Assembly: GCA_963277665.1 (NCBI GenBank)
Contig: OY728153.1
Span: forward strand, 275,564,250 to 275,628,249
From: Viscum album
Lineage: Eukaryota; Streptophyta; Magnoliopsida; Santalales; Viscaceae
DNA length: 64,000 nt
Direction of reading: 5' to 3'
In this document: in pieces, positions 21,311 to 32,999 of the stretch
How positions within the stretch are numbered: position 1 is the first letter of the stretch
Layout: each line of letters opens with the position of its first letter
Made by a program: the position numbers and the translations under genes
Notes under the pieces: generated by a model
Databases searched by the model: none
What the model was told of the DNA's origin: nothing
What the model saw: the letters and a program-made list of their open reading frames with translations, nothing else

Positions 21311-22612
21311 AGGATGTCTTAGTGACATGAATCTATAAGGTCAATCACACACCTCAGTTTAAGATTATCAAGGACTGAAACTTAGACGTGCAAGAAAGGA
21401 ACAAGAGAAGAAAACATTCAAGTTTTACAAAATAGGTTTACATGATGTGTATATATGCCACATGACATGTTCCCTTAGGTTTCAACATTGGTGTATACCT
21501 TTTCCAAACCTGGTCGTGTAATACCCCTACACATGGTGCGTTCATCCTTAGACACAATGTGTACTTGAATTTTCCATCCTTCCCATGTTCTTCTACACGG
21601 CTCGAACTATATGGTTCTCTCCTGGGTAACACTACACGGCGTGTTCAACCTAGACATGACTTGTACTACTTAAGTTCAAACCACCCGTGTCGTTGGTCAC
21701 ACGGTCGAACACACAGTCCTTTCGGCACGACATATACTCCTAGTACACGATGTGTTCTACCAAATTTTTTCTAACCCTGTGTCTCTGATCACACAGTCAA
21801 TCACACAGTTAAAGACTACACAACGTGTATATGCAGTACACGACGTGTACTTAAGAAAAGTTGTTTCTTCCAGAACAGAAGAACACATGTCGTGTGTTTA
21901 TAACATCACAGGCCGTGTTGTCTGGGTTTCTAGACAATAGGACCCTGAAACTCCTCGAGAACCCTTAAAAACTTAGAATTTTGTCCAAGGAATGACAAAT
22001 TCCGCCCTGTGAGATCCCATACTCCCGTGAATCAAATTTTGGCAGCCTTATTCACATCATAACTTGACAAAATTCGATTAAAGTTCAAACATGATCCACC
22101 AAATTCTGATCCAAGAGGGCCCATAACACCCCAGGGATCAAAGTTTGGAATCCATCCAAAAGAAACTTTATATATTCCAATACCCTATAAAAAATAGCAG
22201 ATATTCTATCATGACATCTATCACAACATCATGCATATCTAGCACAACATCTATCACATCAACATGCAATTAGTAATTCACCCTAAATGGAACAACAAGA
22301 ATGCATGAAATGTGATCTCTATCAAGTGCCTATATGATGTATGAGATGGAATATAATCATCTCATCGGGTTGCAACAGAAATAGAACCACAATGATATAA
22401 ATCATAACAACACAAAACAAGTGAATCACCCAATGGTGAAATCAAATCAACTATAACAATTACAAAACTAGAAAAATTTCAATATTCAAGGTAACTTGGT
22501 CTTTCCCTGTACATGAGTTAGCTACCCCTGGGAAAAACTTATTACCAATTAACCATTACTTCCTATCCCTGTCTATAGGCTCCAAATAGTAAGACAAAGT
22601 AGAAAAGAAACT
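21311..22612 (-). other. Tekay-like 5' leader with ACAC/GTGT palindromic words
   Basis: Non-coding leader between primer site and gag. From about 21450 to 21920 it contains many near-palindromic words such as TACACGACGTGTAC and ACACGGCGTGT. The part at 22180-22600 is A/T-rich with no feature seen. Confidence 0.6.
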
Positions 22613-22624
22613 CCTCTGATACCA
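22613..22624 (-). promoter_or_regulatory. Tekay-like primer binding site
   Basis: Minus strand TGGTATCAGAGG, 11 of 12 matches to the iMet-tRNA site, three bases from the 5' LTR. Confidence 0.85.
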
Positions 22625-22627
22625 CTT

Positions 22628-24781
22628 TGTAACGTCCTGGTTCCGGATACCGCCCAAAGGTGACCTGTACCCGGTTGGTTACATGGCCTCAAGTGCATTT
22701 CCCCCAATGCCAGAGGCTACCGACTAGTAGTGAGGGCCTTGAGTGTGATAGTGGGGAAACTATGCCCTCATAGGTAGAGTAACACAACAGAAACAAATAG
22801 TAAACAATAACATAAGTAGTAATACCATACAACAAAGTAAACAGTGGAGGACTGATAGTATAAAAAACTACATCATATATATAAATAATGATGTATGTCA
22901 CAAGTATCTAAGAAAGCATCTAAACAAGTCACAATTCTTGAAACACAATACTAAAATCAAAGTACTAAAAATAGTAAATAACTCCAATAGCATCACATGC
23001 CTCAGCTTGGTCTCATGCTCTCCAACTCCAAAAACAATCAAGTACTTGAGGTAGAAGGGTGCTTTCCCTTATCTATACCTACAACCATATAATCTGTTTG
23101 GGTCGAAAAGCATTACCCAAACAGGGTGTGAGATGAATCCCATTAGGTAACCACCAAAAGATTTGTGCCTAACTGTCAGTGAATATATATAGCAGGTAAT
23201 ATGAATAAATGAAGTAATAAACTAGGAAGTACTCAAAAGAAAACAATACTATAGTTTCCATTTACATTCATTTAAATTTATTAATTATTCAATTCATTGA
23301 ATAATGTAACCTCGGGATCTAGCCTAAGCTCTGTATCCCCCCATACAACAATAACAACAGACGTCTCAGATGACCATCTAGAAAAACAAGTAAGACTGAG
23401 TCCAAGCTTGTGCTTTGGCTTGGCAGGCTCATCACAGTCATTCAATTATTCACAACAACCCTTTGGGAAATCTCTCATGATCTAACCCCTTTGGTTTAAC
23501 ATAGAACTAATCAAATTCAAATGACCACCTGGGAAGCTCTCATGGTCTATACCCCTGGGTCCACATAGCATCAAATAAATTTATACACAACCTTCGGGTA
23601 GCTCTTATGGTCAATACCCCCCTGGGTCAACATAGTATAAATAATCATAAATGACCTCCGGGTAGCTCTCACAGTCAATACCCCTTGGTTTTCATAATAA
23701 CAATAATTTAAATGACCCTCTGGAATCTCTCACGGTTAATTCCCTATGGTCCAACATACATTTAATAATGACCCTCTAGGTAGCTCTCACGGTCTAACCC
23801 CTTTGGTCAATGAGCCCATGTCAGCTCTCATAGTCAATGCCTCTGGTCAACGATAACAACAATTATACATAAATGACCCTATGTCGGGAAGCTCTCAAAG
23901 TCAATTCCCTTTGGTCAACATTCACAATGAGAAACACATGCATCTCATATAAATAGCAACTCCATCCTAACAGCATTAGGAATGTAAAACAAAGCATCCT
24001 AACAGGCAATTCTATACCCAATGGCCAATATCAAACAAACATGGGGAAACACATCCATAATCAAGGTATTAAACCTTATGCATAACCAAACAACCCTTTC
24101 TCATAAAACATACCATAATAGGTCTTAAATAGGGTTAACTTCCAAAATACGCAATACCCTAAACAAGGGTATTCGACACTTTGAGAATATATAATCCAAG
24201 GACAATCAAAGTAAGGCACAAACCACCTATCTCGATGTGGTATGGTGAAAACTCTTGAATGTCGACCCTTGAATCATCCCAGAACTTCATAGATCTACAA
24301 AAAGGTCAAAATTGTTCAACCTCAAATAACTTACGAGAGAGGAGAAATCAGGAAGAGAGGCTATAGGGAAAGAGAGAACTCACCAGTGGGAATCCAACGC
24401 ACCTGACGACATCTCAATCAGAGCTCAGATAGAGGAATGGTAGATCACCAAATATTTTTGGCCATACGTTGCTCTCCTATACGAGACACGGGAAGAAGAA
24501 GACGCTTCTGGAGATTAGACGCGACCTCAGTCTGATTAATCAAATAAAAAGAAAAGTACATGGTGTGTTCATTTAATGTACATTCCGTGTACATGCCTCA
24601 ACCGACCCATGCTTTAGGCAGTCCACATAGCCATGTACTCGGCCATTACACGGCCAGTACACGACTACACGTGGAAACCGAGTAAACGACGTGTACTTAT
24701 AAAATTTCCAAATTATTCCTTTTTCCTAAAAAATACTCGAAATCAAGATCCATACCTGAAATGAAGATCCAGGTTCTTATA
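22628..24781 (-). mobile_element. Tekay-like 5' LTR
   Basis: Starts TGTAACG at 22628 and ends TTCTTATA at 24781 (expected CA). Contains the tandem array 23450-23920, matching the one in the other LTR. Confidence 0.92.
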
Positions 24782-24786
24782 GGAAG

Positions 24787-26622
24787 CGTGCGTTGGTGAG
24801 TGATATATTAAAATTTCTTTTAATAATCATTTCCTGAAACCAAGAGTGAGGATCATGCACGTCAAATTTATAATTAATTTATTTAATATCTGAAGAAATA
24901 AATACCTAGGATCATGAAATTTCTTCATTGATGATTTTTGATTGTTTGAAAATGCCCTTTAGTATTTCTTTTATTGCACTTGTGAGGGTCCAAGGGTAGA
25001 ATCCCTCTAGCGGTGATCCACTCGTGCTTCAATGGTCTTTGAACAACGCCACTCGTTCTCTGGGTGCTAACACGGTGAATTGAATATCTTGCATTATTCA
25101 TTCTTGATCGATCATTCTTTGGTCTTGAAGAAATTCTCTCTTGGGTTTCTCATTATTGAGAGGAAGAGAGAGGATGACTAATTGAGAGAGAATTTGTTAT
25201 GTGCAACAATTCTCTATTCCCAAACTTGGAATTGGTTTCGAATGAATTATACAATAGACGTAGTCGTCTATTTATAGAGTTGAGATTTTGGTTACAAAAT
25301 TTAATTTTATAATAAACATTAAATATAATTAAAACCATTAATGAAATCCAATGCCACATAATAATAATAACAATAGTATTATTTTGTGGTGTGCCAACTT
25401 ACGCAAAATAGATAAATAATATTTATCGACTCGTAAATAATTATTTTATCACCGGACACAGTCTTGGTCTATTAAAACTCCTCTTGTATTTATTTAACAC
25501 CCAAATAAATATTTTATTCTCTTAAATAAATATTTTATTCTCTTAAATAAATATTTTATTCATAAACTAGTAAATAAAAATTTATTAAATATTCAATAAA
25601 ATAAATAAATATATTTTATTCATAATTCGGTAAATAAATATTTATTTAATTTATGTGATTAATATAACTTAAATAAAATTATTCCTCAGTCTTGAGAATA
25701 ATATTTATTCCATTAATTAAATTCAAATAGAATTTAATCGATACCACTAGAAACACTTAGTGTGTGACCCTCTAGGATTCTTTTTCGTTGGTATTAGACA
25801 GGACTGCCTAAAGTCCAAGATTAATGTTTAGTAACGTGTCAAACCACCCAAGACAAAGAACTTAAAGTCACAATGATGACAACCACATATGAACACTCAC
25901 TGTGTAATACAATCCCTTCGTTAGATATTCTCATCAAGAGGGTTGCATGACGGTGTCATCAACCTATATGCTTGATACATCATTCTTTGACTATCTGAAA
26001 TAAACTCGTCATTACACCATGACCATGGAATTTAGGGTATGGAAGAAACAAATCCTTTCTTGACTTATCCATTAATAACATGTCATTCGTGACGCATCCA
26101 ACATACCCTACTTCCCACTAACATATGGCGTGACAATTTTCGTCAGCAAATCTAAGTGCGTGAGTCATAAAATGCATTAATGATAATCTTAAAGTCTAAT
26201 AACCATTACACATGCTCGTAGATAGGAATATTCGATGACACCAAAACATGCAGAATTCTTACTAACGATTCAGTTCTCATAATCTCCCATCTTGGAGATT
26301 ACCAAGTACAGACTTCATGAGAAGAAATCTCATCTACTTATGAGTACTCGCACCTGAAGGTTTATATACTATGTGTCCCATCATAGTATGTTATCCAAGC
26401 ACAGAACTATATTAAGAATATTTTCATATCACTTCAAGGTTCCCATCATAACGGGGAACTAATACGACCTTATCAATGCAAAAATACTCTAGTACATTAT
26501 TACATCATGGTCATGCAGAATAATGAAAAATATGTAATAAGATGTTTAATTTAATATTTAATACATCAAATATTCATGTAATTAAAGTAAAAACTATTGG
26601 TTATAGGACACTAACTCTAATA
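24787..26622 (-). mobile_element. Copia-2 3' LTR, main part
   Basis: Resumes after the Tekay-like insertion with CGTGCGTTGGTGAGTGATAT and ends CTCTAATA. It is homologous along its length to 53410-55262 and, inverted, to 58663-60518. On the minus strand a TATA box (TATAAATA) lies at 25269-25276, at the position shared by all three LTRs of this family. Confidence 0.9.
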
Positions 26623-26649
26623 AACTCCCACTTGGACTAGAGCCCACTA

Positions 26650-29600
26650 CCTATGACTTTCAGTCTACTAGACCTCACATGATAATCACATTTCTATTAA
26701 GTCAAGGATTTAGTCAAGGGGTCCGCCACATTATCTTCTGTGAAAATACTACTCATTGCAACTTCACCACTCTGAGAAAAACCCCTCAAGAGATGATACC
26801 TCTAAAGTATGTGCTTCGTCCACTAATGTTACCTTGGCTCTTTTACGAGATCCACTGCTGCAGTATTATCACAATAGTGTGTGATGAGATATTTACTACT
26901 AGGTACCACATCAAGATCTTGGACAAAATTGCGCATCCAAACTACTTCTTTAGTAGCCTCATAAGCTGTGTAATATACTCAAAACCTACTGTAGAATCTG
27001 CAACCATAACTTGCTTTGAGCTTTTCCATCTCACAATACCTCCATTCAAAGTGAAGATGTATCCTATTTGTGACTTCATGTCATCTTGATCGGTTTGGAA
27101 ACTAGCATATGAATATCCTCTAATGACTTATTCCTCATCTCCTCCATAAACTAGGAATATATCCTTAGTATGCCTTAGATACTTAAGGATAGTCTTGACT
27201 ACCATCTAATAATGGTCATCTAGATCATCTTGATATCTGCCTACCACACTTAATGTGTAGGCGACATCTAGCCTAGTACATAGCATAACATACATGACTG
27301 AACCAATCACTGATGCGTATGAAATCCTTTCCATTATATTTATTTCCTCATGGGTATGAGGACATATTTTCTTGGAAAGATGAATTCCATGTGATGCTGG
27401 TAATAATCTCCTCTTGGATTGTTCCATATTTAATATCTTCAGTATCTTGTCAATGTATGTACTTTGACTTAGGCCTAGAAACCTCTTGGATCTATCACGA
27501 TTGATCTTGATCCCAAGAATATATACTGCCTCACCCAAGTCTTTCATGGAAAAAAATTTATTCAACCATGCCTTAACAGACTGTAAGAATGGTATTTCAT
27601 TTCCAATAAGTAATATGTCACCAACATATACTATTAAGAAAACAACTACACTTTTACTAAACTATTTGTAGACATAAGGATCACATTCATTCTTTATAAA
27701 ACCAAATTTTGTTATAGCTTCATCAAAATGGATGTTCCATGACCTGGATGCTTGATTTAATCCATAAATATACTTTTTAAACTTGCATATCTTATTGACA
27801 TCCTTTGTAGTCACAAACCCTTCAGGTTGTGTCATATAGACATCTTTTTGAAGGTTCCCATTAAGAAAGGCTGTATTGAAATCCATTTTCCAAATCTCAT
27901 AGTCATGGTAATCCACAATGGAAAGTAGAATTCTAATGGATTTTATAATTGAAACTAGTGAAAAGGTTTCACCGTAGTCAATACCTTGACTCTATTTAAA
28001 CCCTTTTGCAACTAGTCGCGCCTTATAGGTACTAACTTGTCCTTCCATGTCTAGTTTCTTCTTGAATAGCCATTTTCAACCAATAGGATTTACATCCACT
28101 AGAGGATCTACCAAAATACAGACTTGGTTTTGGTATATGGAATCCATTTCAGAATTCATGGCTTCTTGCCACTTGGCAACATCTGTGCCACTTACTAATT
28201 CCTTATAGGTTAGAGGATCATTATTATCAACTAATAATGACTCACCATCCTCGGTAACTAGAAAACCATACCGTTCTGGTTCTCTAATATCTCCTGTACT
28301 CCTATATAGTTCTTGTGTCTCCGAAACAATTTCTTCTTCCACAGGGATTTGTGTAATCTGATCCTGTACTAAATCTTACGTTCCTTGAGCCTCAACTTCA
28401 TTGAAGTTTATCTCAATCCCACTATCTCTTTTGGAGATGTTCTCCCTCTGAAGGAATATGGAATGTATTTCCACTATAACCCTTTTGTCTGAGGGGTCTT
28501 ATAGGTAATATCCCCTTGTTTCCTTGGGGTATCTTATAAAGGTACACTTTGTGCTTCGGGGTTCAAGTTTGTTACCCGAAGAGGCATTAAAAAATTATTC
28601 ACTTCCCCATACATGTAAATTCGATAACATGATTTTTCTTCCACTCCAAAATTCGTATAGAATACCATTTATCAATTTAGTTGGTACTTGGTTTAGTATT
28701 TGTACCGCTGTTTTTAACGCATATCCCCAAAAGGATAATGGAAGACTTGCATGACTCACCATTGATCTCACTATGTCCAACAAGGTGAGATTCATCCTTT
28801 TTCTTACACCATTCCACTGAGGCGTGTAAGGAGGAGTGAGTTGGGATAGGATCTCAAACTTCTGTAAGTAATAAATGAAGTCTTGATTAAGATATTCTCT
28901 ACCTCAGTCTGAGAAGAATTTATTAATATTCCTACCAAGCTAGTTCTCAACTTCATTCTTGTATTCCTTTAATTTATCAAAAGAATCTGACTTATACCTC
29001 ATTAAGTAAATATATCTATATCTACTAAAATAATCATTAAAAGTTATTAAGTACGAGTACCCACCCCTTAATTCAATAGGAAATTGTCTACACACATCGG
29101 TATGAACTAATTCAAGAACCTATTTAGCCCTTTCACCTTTCCCACTAAATAGGGCGTTTGTTATTTTTCCTTGTAAACATGCGTGACATACACCAAGTGG
29201 TTTTAGTTTGAAAAAATCTAAATATAAATCTCAATGTAATTTTTTCAAGAATTTTTTATTTACATGACCTAGCTGATGATACCAAAGTTGGGTGTGGTAT
29301 GATTCATTTGAAGTAACTTTGTTATCGATTGCCATTACTTGGTTTATGTAATCCAACACGTAAATACCATTATGTAAATGTGACTTACCATAAAAAATGA
29401 AATCTTTATAAAATAAGAAATATTTACTTCCAAATTTGAAAATGAATCCATCTATATCTAGTCTGGATACAGAAATAATGTTTTTGGTAACTTAATGCAC
29501 ATAATAATAAACCTTTAAAACCCAGATCATTCTGGTCGGCAATGTGAGGTGGCAGTCCCCGATAACTATAATAACAAGTTTAGCTCTGTTGGTTTCTCGT

Positions 29601-30532
29601 AGATCTACCTCCCCTCAGTCATTTTTTTTGAATCTACTTGGTTCTTGTATTTGAATACATATGTGATCACCACAAGCTATATCCAATACCCAATTTATAG
29701 AAATAGATAAATTGAACTCGATAACAAATGCACCTGAAGCTTCCCCTTGATTCTTTTGCTGGGTGCAATTTTTCTTCCAGTGGCCCTTCTTGCCACATGA
29801 AAAATAGACAACATCCTATTCCATTGCTTCCCCTTTGATCTTCTTCTTCTTAGAAGGTCATGAAGAAGCTTTGGTCTTAAATCTATTTTCTTTACCTTTT
29901 CATTTGTTCACTATAAGGACATAAATCTTTTCACGCTTCATATATTTATCTACTTGGTGAATGAGGATAAAAATATATGGAAAATACTTCTCAATGTTGT
30001 TCATATTAAAATTCACAACAAAATTAGAGAAGCTATGAGGGAGTGATGCCAGAATGAGATCAGTGCCCAATTATTCATAGATTTTAAACCCCAGAACCTC
30101 TAAGCGATCAATGTATCCAATGATCTTGACTATGTGAGGCCCAAATGGGTAACCCTATCCAAGATTACTTTGAAAGAGAACCTTGGAAATATCAAACCTT
30201 TTCTGTCTAGATCTCTCCTGGTAAAGACCACGAAGGTGATCAAGCATTCTATACACATCCATGTTTTCATGAGACTTAATGAGTTCACTAGATATAGATT
30301 ATAACATCAAAAATTGAATGTCGACCACATCATTCATATGATTTTCATAGACTAGAAAATCTTCATCACTCACCTCTTGAGTAGGCGGATCATGCATTGA
30401 TGATTCTAACACATAAGAATTCTGTTCATGGTGTATAACAACCCAAAGGTGTCTAAACCACTCCTAGAAGTTATTTTCAGTGAAGGGATTGTCTTTATCC
30501 AATATTGATCGGAGGGATAGTGATCTTTTCAT
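26650..30532 (-). pseudogene. Copia-2 gag-pol
   Basis: One long Copia gene on the minus strand, ATG at 30532 (MKRSLSLRSILDKDNPF). Order: UBN2-type gag (30532 to about 29850); knuckle VVYFSCGKKGHWKKNC near 29790, first Cys replaced by Tyr; protease WVLDIACGDHIC near 29690, so D-T-G is D-I-A; integrase segment SMVSHASLPLSFWGYALKT (28795-28595); RT 28090-27210 with DYEIWKMDFNTAFLNGNL, YGLNQASRSWN and YVGDILLIG, where the catalytic YVDD has Gly; MNKFFSMKDLGEAVYILG and SYASVIGSVMYVMLCTRLDV; RNase H with ADSTVGFEYI near 26990 ending near 26690. Many stops and frameshifts. The RT sequence and the LTR length suggest Angela; another lineage such as Tork is possible. Confidence 0.9.
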
Positions 30533-32096
30533 TTTATTCTAAAATTAAAAGATTAGATTACTAGTAATTTTATTGATTACAGATTTTGTGAGAAATAATT
30601 AATTGATTTTATTAAATCTCCCACTATTTTATAAAGTCCCAACAACCCTCTCCATTGAACTTGGAATGTATAGTTTCTAGGATATTCTAGTGGAAAGTAT
30701 CCATATTCCCCTTCGTATAACCCCAAAAAGGGTTGGTCAAACTATTTTAAAGGAATTTAGGTAGGTAATTATTTGCCAACTGTGGGATTGTAGCTCCTTG
30801 ATATGTTGAGTGGACTCCCCAATCCAAAAATCCTGACTTGGATTTTCTCATCACTTGCCTCCAAATTACACCAAGTTTATCAAGTGATACTACTCTTGAT
30901 GTAAAATGGTTAATTCAACCCAAAAATTTCACAATAACCCCCCTTATAAAAGTAAGTGTCCCAACAAGGGTTGGTCAAACACACAATTATATTGATTTTT
31001 GTTCCTAATCAAGTAACAAAAGGATTAGTCTGACTTAATATTAGTTTGAGGGATTTTATTTTATTATGCATAAATTTTTATCTTGTTTTATCCTTTACAT
31101 GTATTGTTAATATTTAAGTGGATGTTTTCTTAATTAATTAACCATGTTTGGATAAAACATTTATATATAATCAATTTTATTTAAATTCCATCTTTGTATA
31201 TTAATTCATTCATTTATGTGATCATGATCTAGCATAAATAAATATAATTTTAATGTATTTAGATAGAAAATAAATAAATAATTAAATGAACCAATCATAA
31301 TCTTATCTAATGGTTGATTTAATGATCGGACATTAAATTAACTTATGACATAGGGGAAATAACTCCTTATGTCATACATGGCATGATCTACAACATTCCA
31401 TGTGTCCACCTATGTATCACTGAGTTGGCATCATTATGGTTCCATCTTGAACTGTCCCCACATGCCTTGGGATGCTCCATTAATTACAAATATTTATTAC
31501 TCATACACAGGTGAGGGGAACCAAAGGATTTGTTAAAGGTAATTACATAAATATCATTGGATATGCATGTCTTACATAATAATGGAGTGAGGGATGACTC
31601 GTAGACCATCTTTTAATTTAATATTAAATAATTGAAAAACCATGCAATAAATTTAATTAAATAAATGTAAAAACATACATAGGTATTGGTCAAACTCATG
31701 AATGGTCACAAATGAAATGGATATGCAAAAGTAAATGACTAGAATTCATTTTATTATTCGTTCTTTTATTATTTAAGATAAACACACTTGTATTAATTAA
31801 TTAATTAATTAATTAATTAATTCTCTTTCATCTTAATGATAATCTGATCTTATTTGGAGATATACATCATTAATGAAATTCATGGAAAATAAATGGAAGA
31901 ACCAATAATGACATATTAATTACAATAAATCAATTGAGCATTTAACATTCTTTAAAACCATTATTAAATTTTCAAACACACAATGGTGTGCTAATCAATA
32001 AAATAAGGTTTTAATGCTGTAATTTCAAATTTAATTTAATTTTAATTTTATCCATTAATGGGAGACTAAACGGTGTGTACATGTAACTACATGTCA
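30533..32096 (-). other. Copia-2 5' leader, gag-proximal part
   Basis: Non-coding leader; continues at 52924-53398 on the other side of the large nested element. It matches the Copia-3 leader (60529-62445) in inverted orientation, for example the GATACTTTCCACTAGAATAT segment near 30700. Includes an (AATT)n run at about 31792-31822. Confidence 0.75.
31792..31822. repeat. (AATT)n microsatellite
   Basis: Tandem ATTA/AATT units, with a shorter counterpart at about 61281-61303 in Copia-3, so the repeat existed in the family before both insertions. Confidence 0.85.
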
Positions 32097-32612
32097 TATA
32101 GTGACCCAGTCTTAACATATATGGATATTACATCATTTTAGATGAATATTCAGTACATTACAAAAATACATGCCAAAGGATCATAATAGTTTAGTGTCTT
32201 TGGAAACTTAGAAACAAAATCTTCTATCCTGGTGAAAGATCTTAAAAATATCCCATAAAGATATCCACCTTTAGTACTTCTACCTAAAACCTTTCGTCAC
32301 AAACTGGAGAAAGGAAACATAAGAAAGGGGTGAACTCAGATGATTAGTAAGGATAAACAAGGGAGACATGTAAGCATAAACATGAACATAAAGGTATAAT
32401 AACGTGATCATAACATTAGGAGATCATACCCTGCATATCAAATCATAAACATGAGTTATGAGATAAATCTTGATAGTTCATAAGACATGAAACATAAGGA
32501 TATAAACATCTTGAGCCCTGAAATCATAACTAAGGAATAAGACATAGAATTTGTGGCATATATATAAGAATAAAAAATTTTATATAAAGGATACCTACTT
32601 TATAACATGTCA

Positions 32613-32999
32613 GGCATGGGATACGACCCATGTACCTACTTCAGGCTTGGTCTAGCAACCCATGTACCCACTTTCTTTTAGGATTGGGCTACAATCCATG
32701 TACCTTCTTGTTTTCAGTCTTGGGCTACAACCTGTGTACCCTATTTCTTTTAGGATTGGGATACAACCCATGTACCTTTTTGTTTTTGGTCTTGGGATAT
32801 AACCTATGTACCCTCTTTCTTTTAGGATTGGTCTACAACACGTACACCCTATTTCTTTTAGGGCTTGGGCTACAACCCGTACACCCTCTTTCTTTTCGGT
32901 CTTGGGCTACAACCCATATACCCTCTTTCTTTTCGGGATTGGGCTACAACCCATACACCCACTTTCTTTTCGGACTTGGGATACAACCTGTGTACCCTT
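32613..32999 (+). repeat. 36-bp tandem repeat in the large element 3' LTR (about 11 units)
   Basis: Unit GGCTTGGGCTACAACCCATG followed by TACCCTCTTTCTTTTA. About eleven units of 31-38 bp with point variation. Because 36 is divisible by three, the frame stays open and gives a repetitive ORF (LGYNPCTLFLLG-like) that I do not regard as a gene. Confidence 0.9.

Larger units (their letters stand above)
14549..24781 (-). mobile_element. Tekay/Del-like Ty3/gypsy retrotransposon, complete structure
   Basis: LTRs 14549-16678 (2130 bp) and 22628-24781 (2154 bp); both start TGTAACGTCC. The target duplication GGAAG at 14544-14548 and 24782-24786 is perfect. Primer site at 22613-22624 (iMet type) and polypurine tract TAAGGGGGAAGTT on the minus strand at 16679-16691. 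Domain order gag, protease, RT, RNase H, integrase is that of gypsy; the long LTRs and the integrase C-terminal segment point to the Tekay/Del chromovirus lineage. In the first 67 bp the LTRs differ at 10 positions, 8 of them transitions, so the insertion is not recent. Confidence 0.93.

Noticed and set aside
26679..27089. 136-codon plus-strand ORF
   Set aside because: Antisense to the Copia-2 RNase H domain, whose motifs are on the minus strand.
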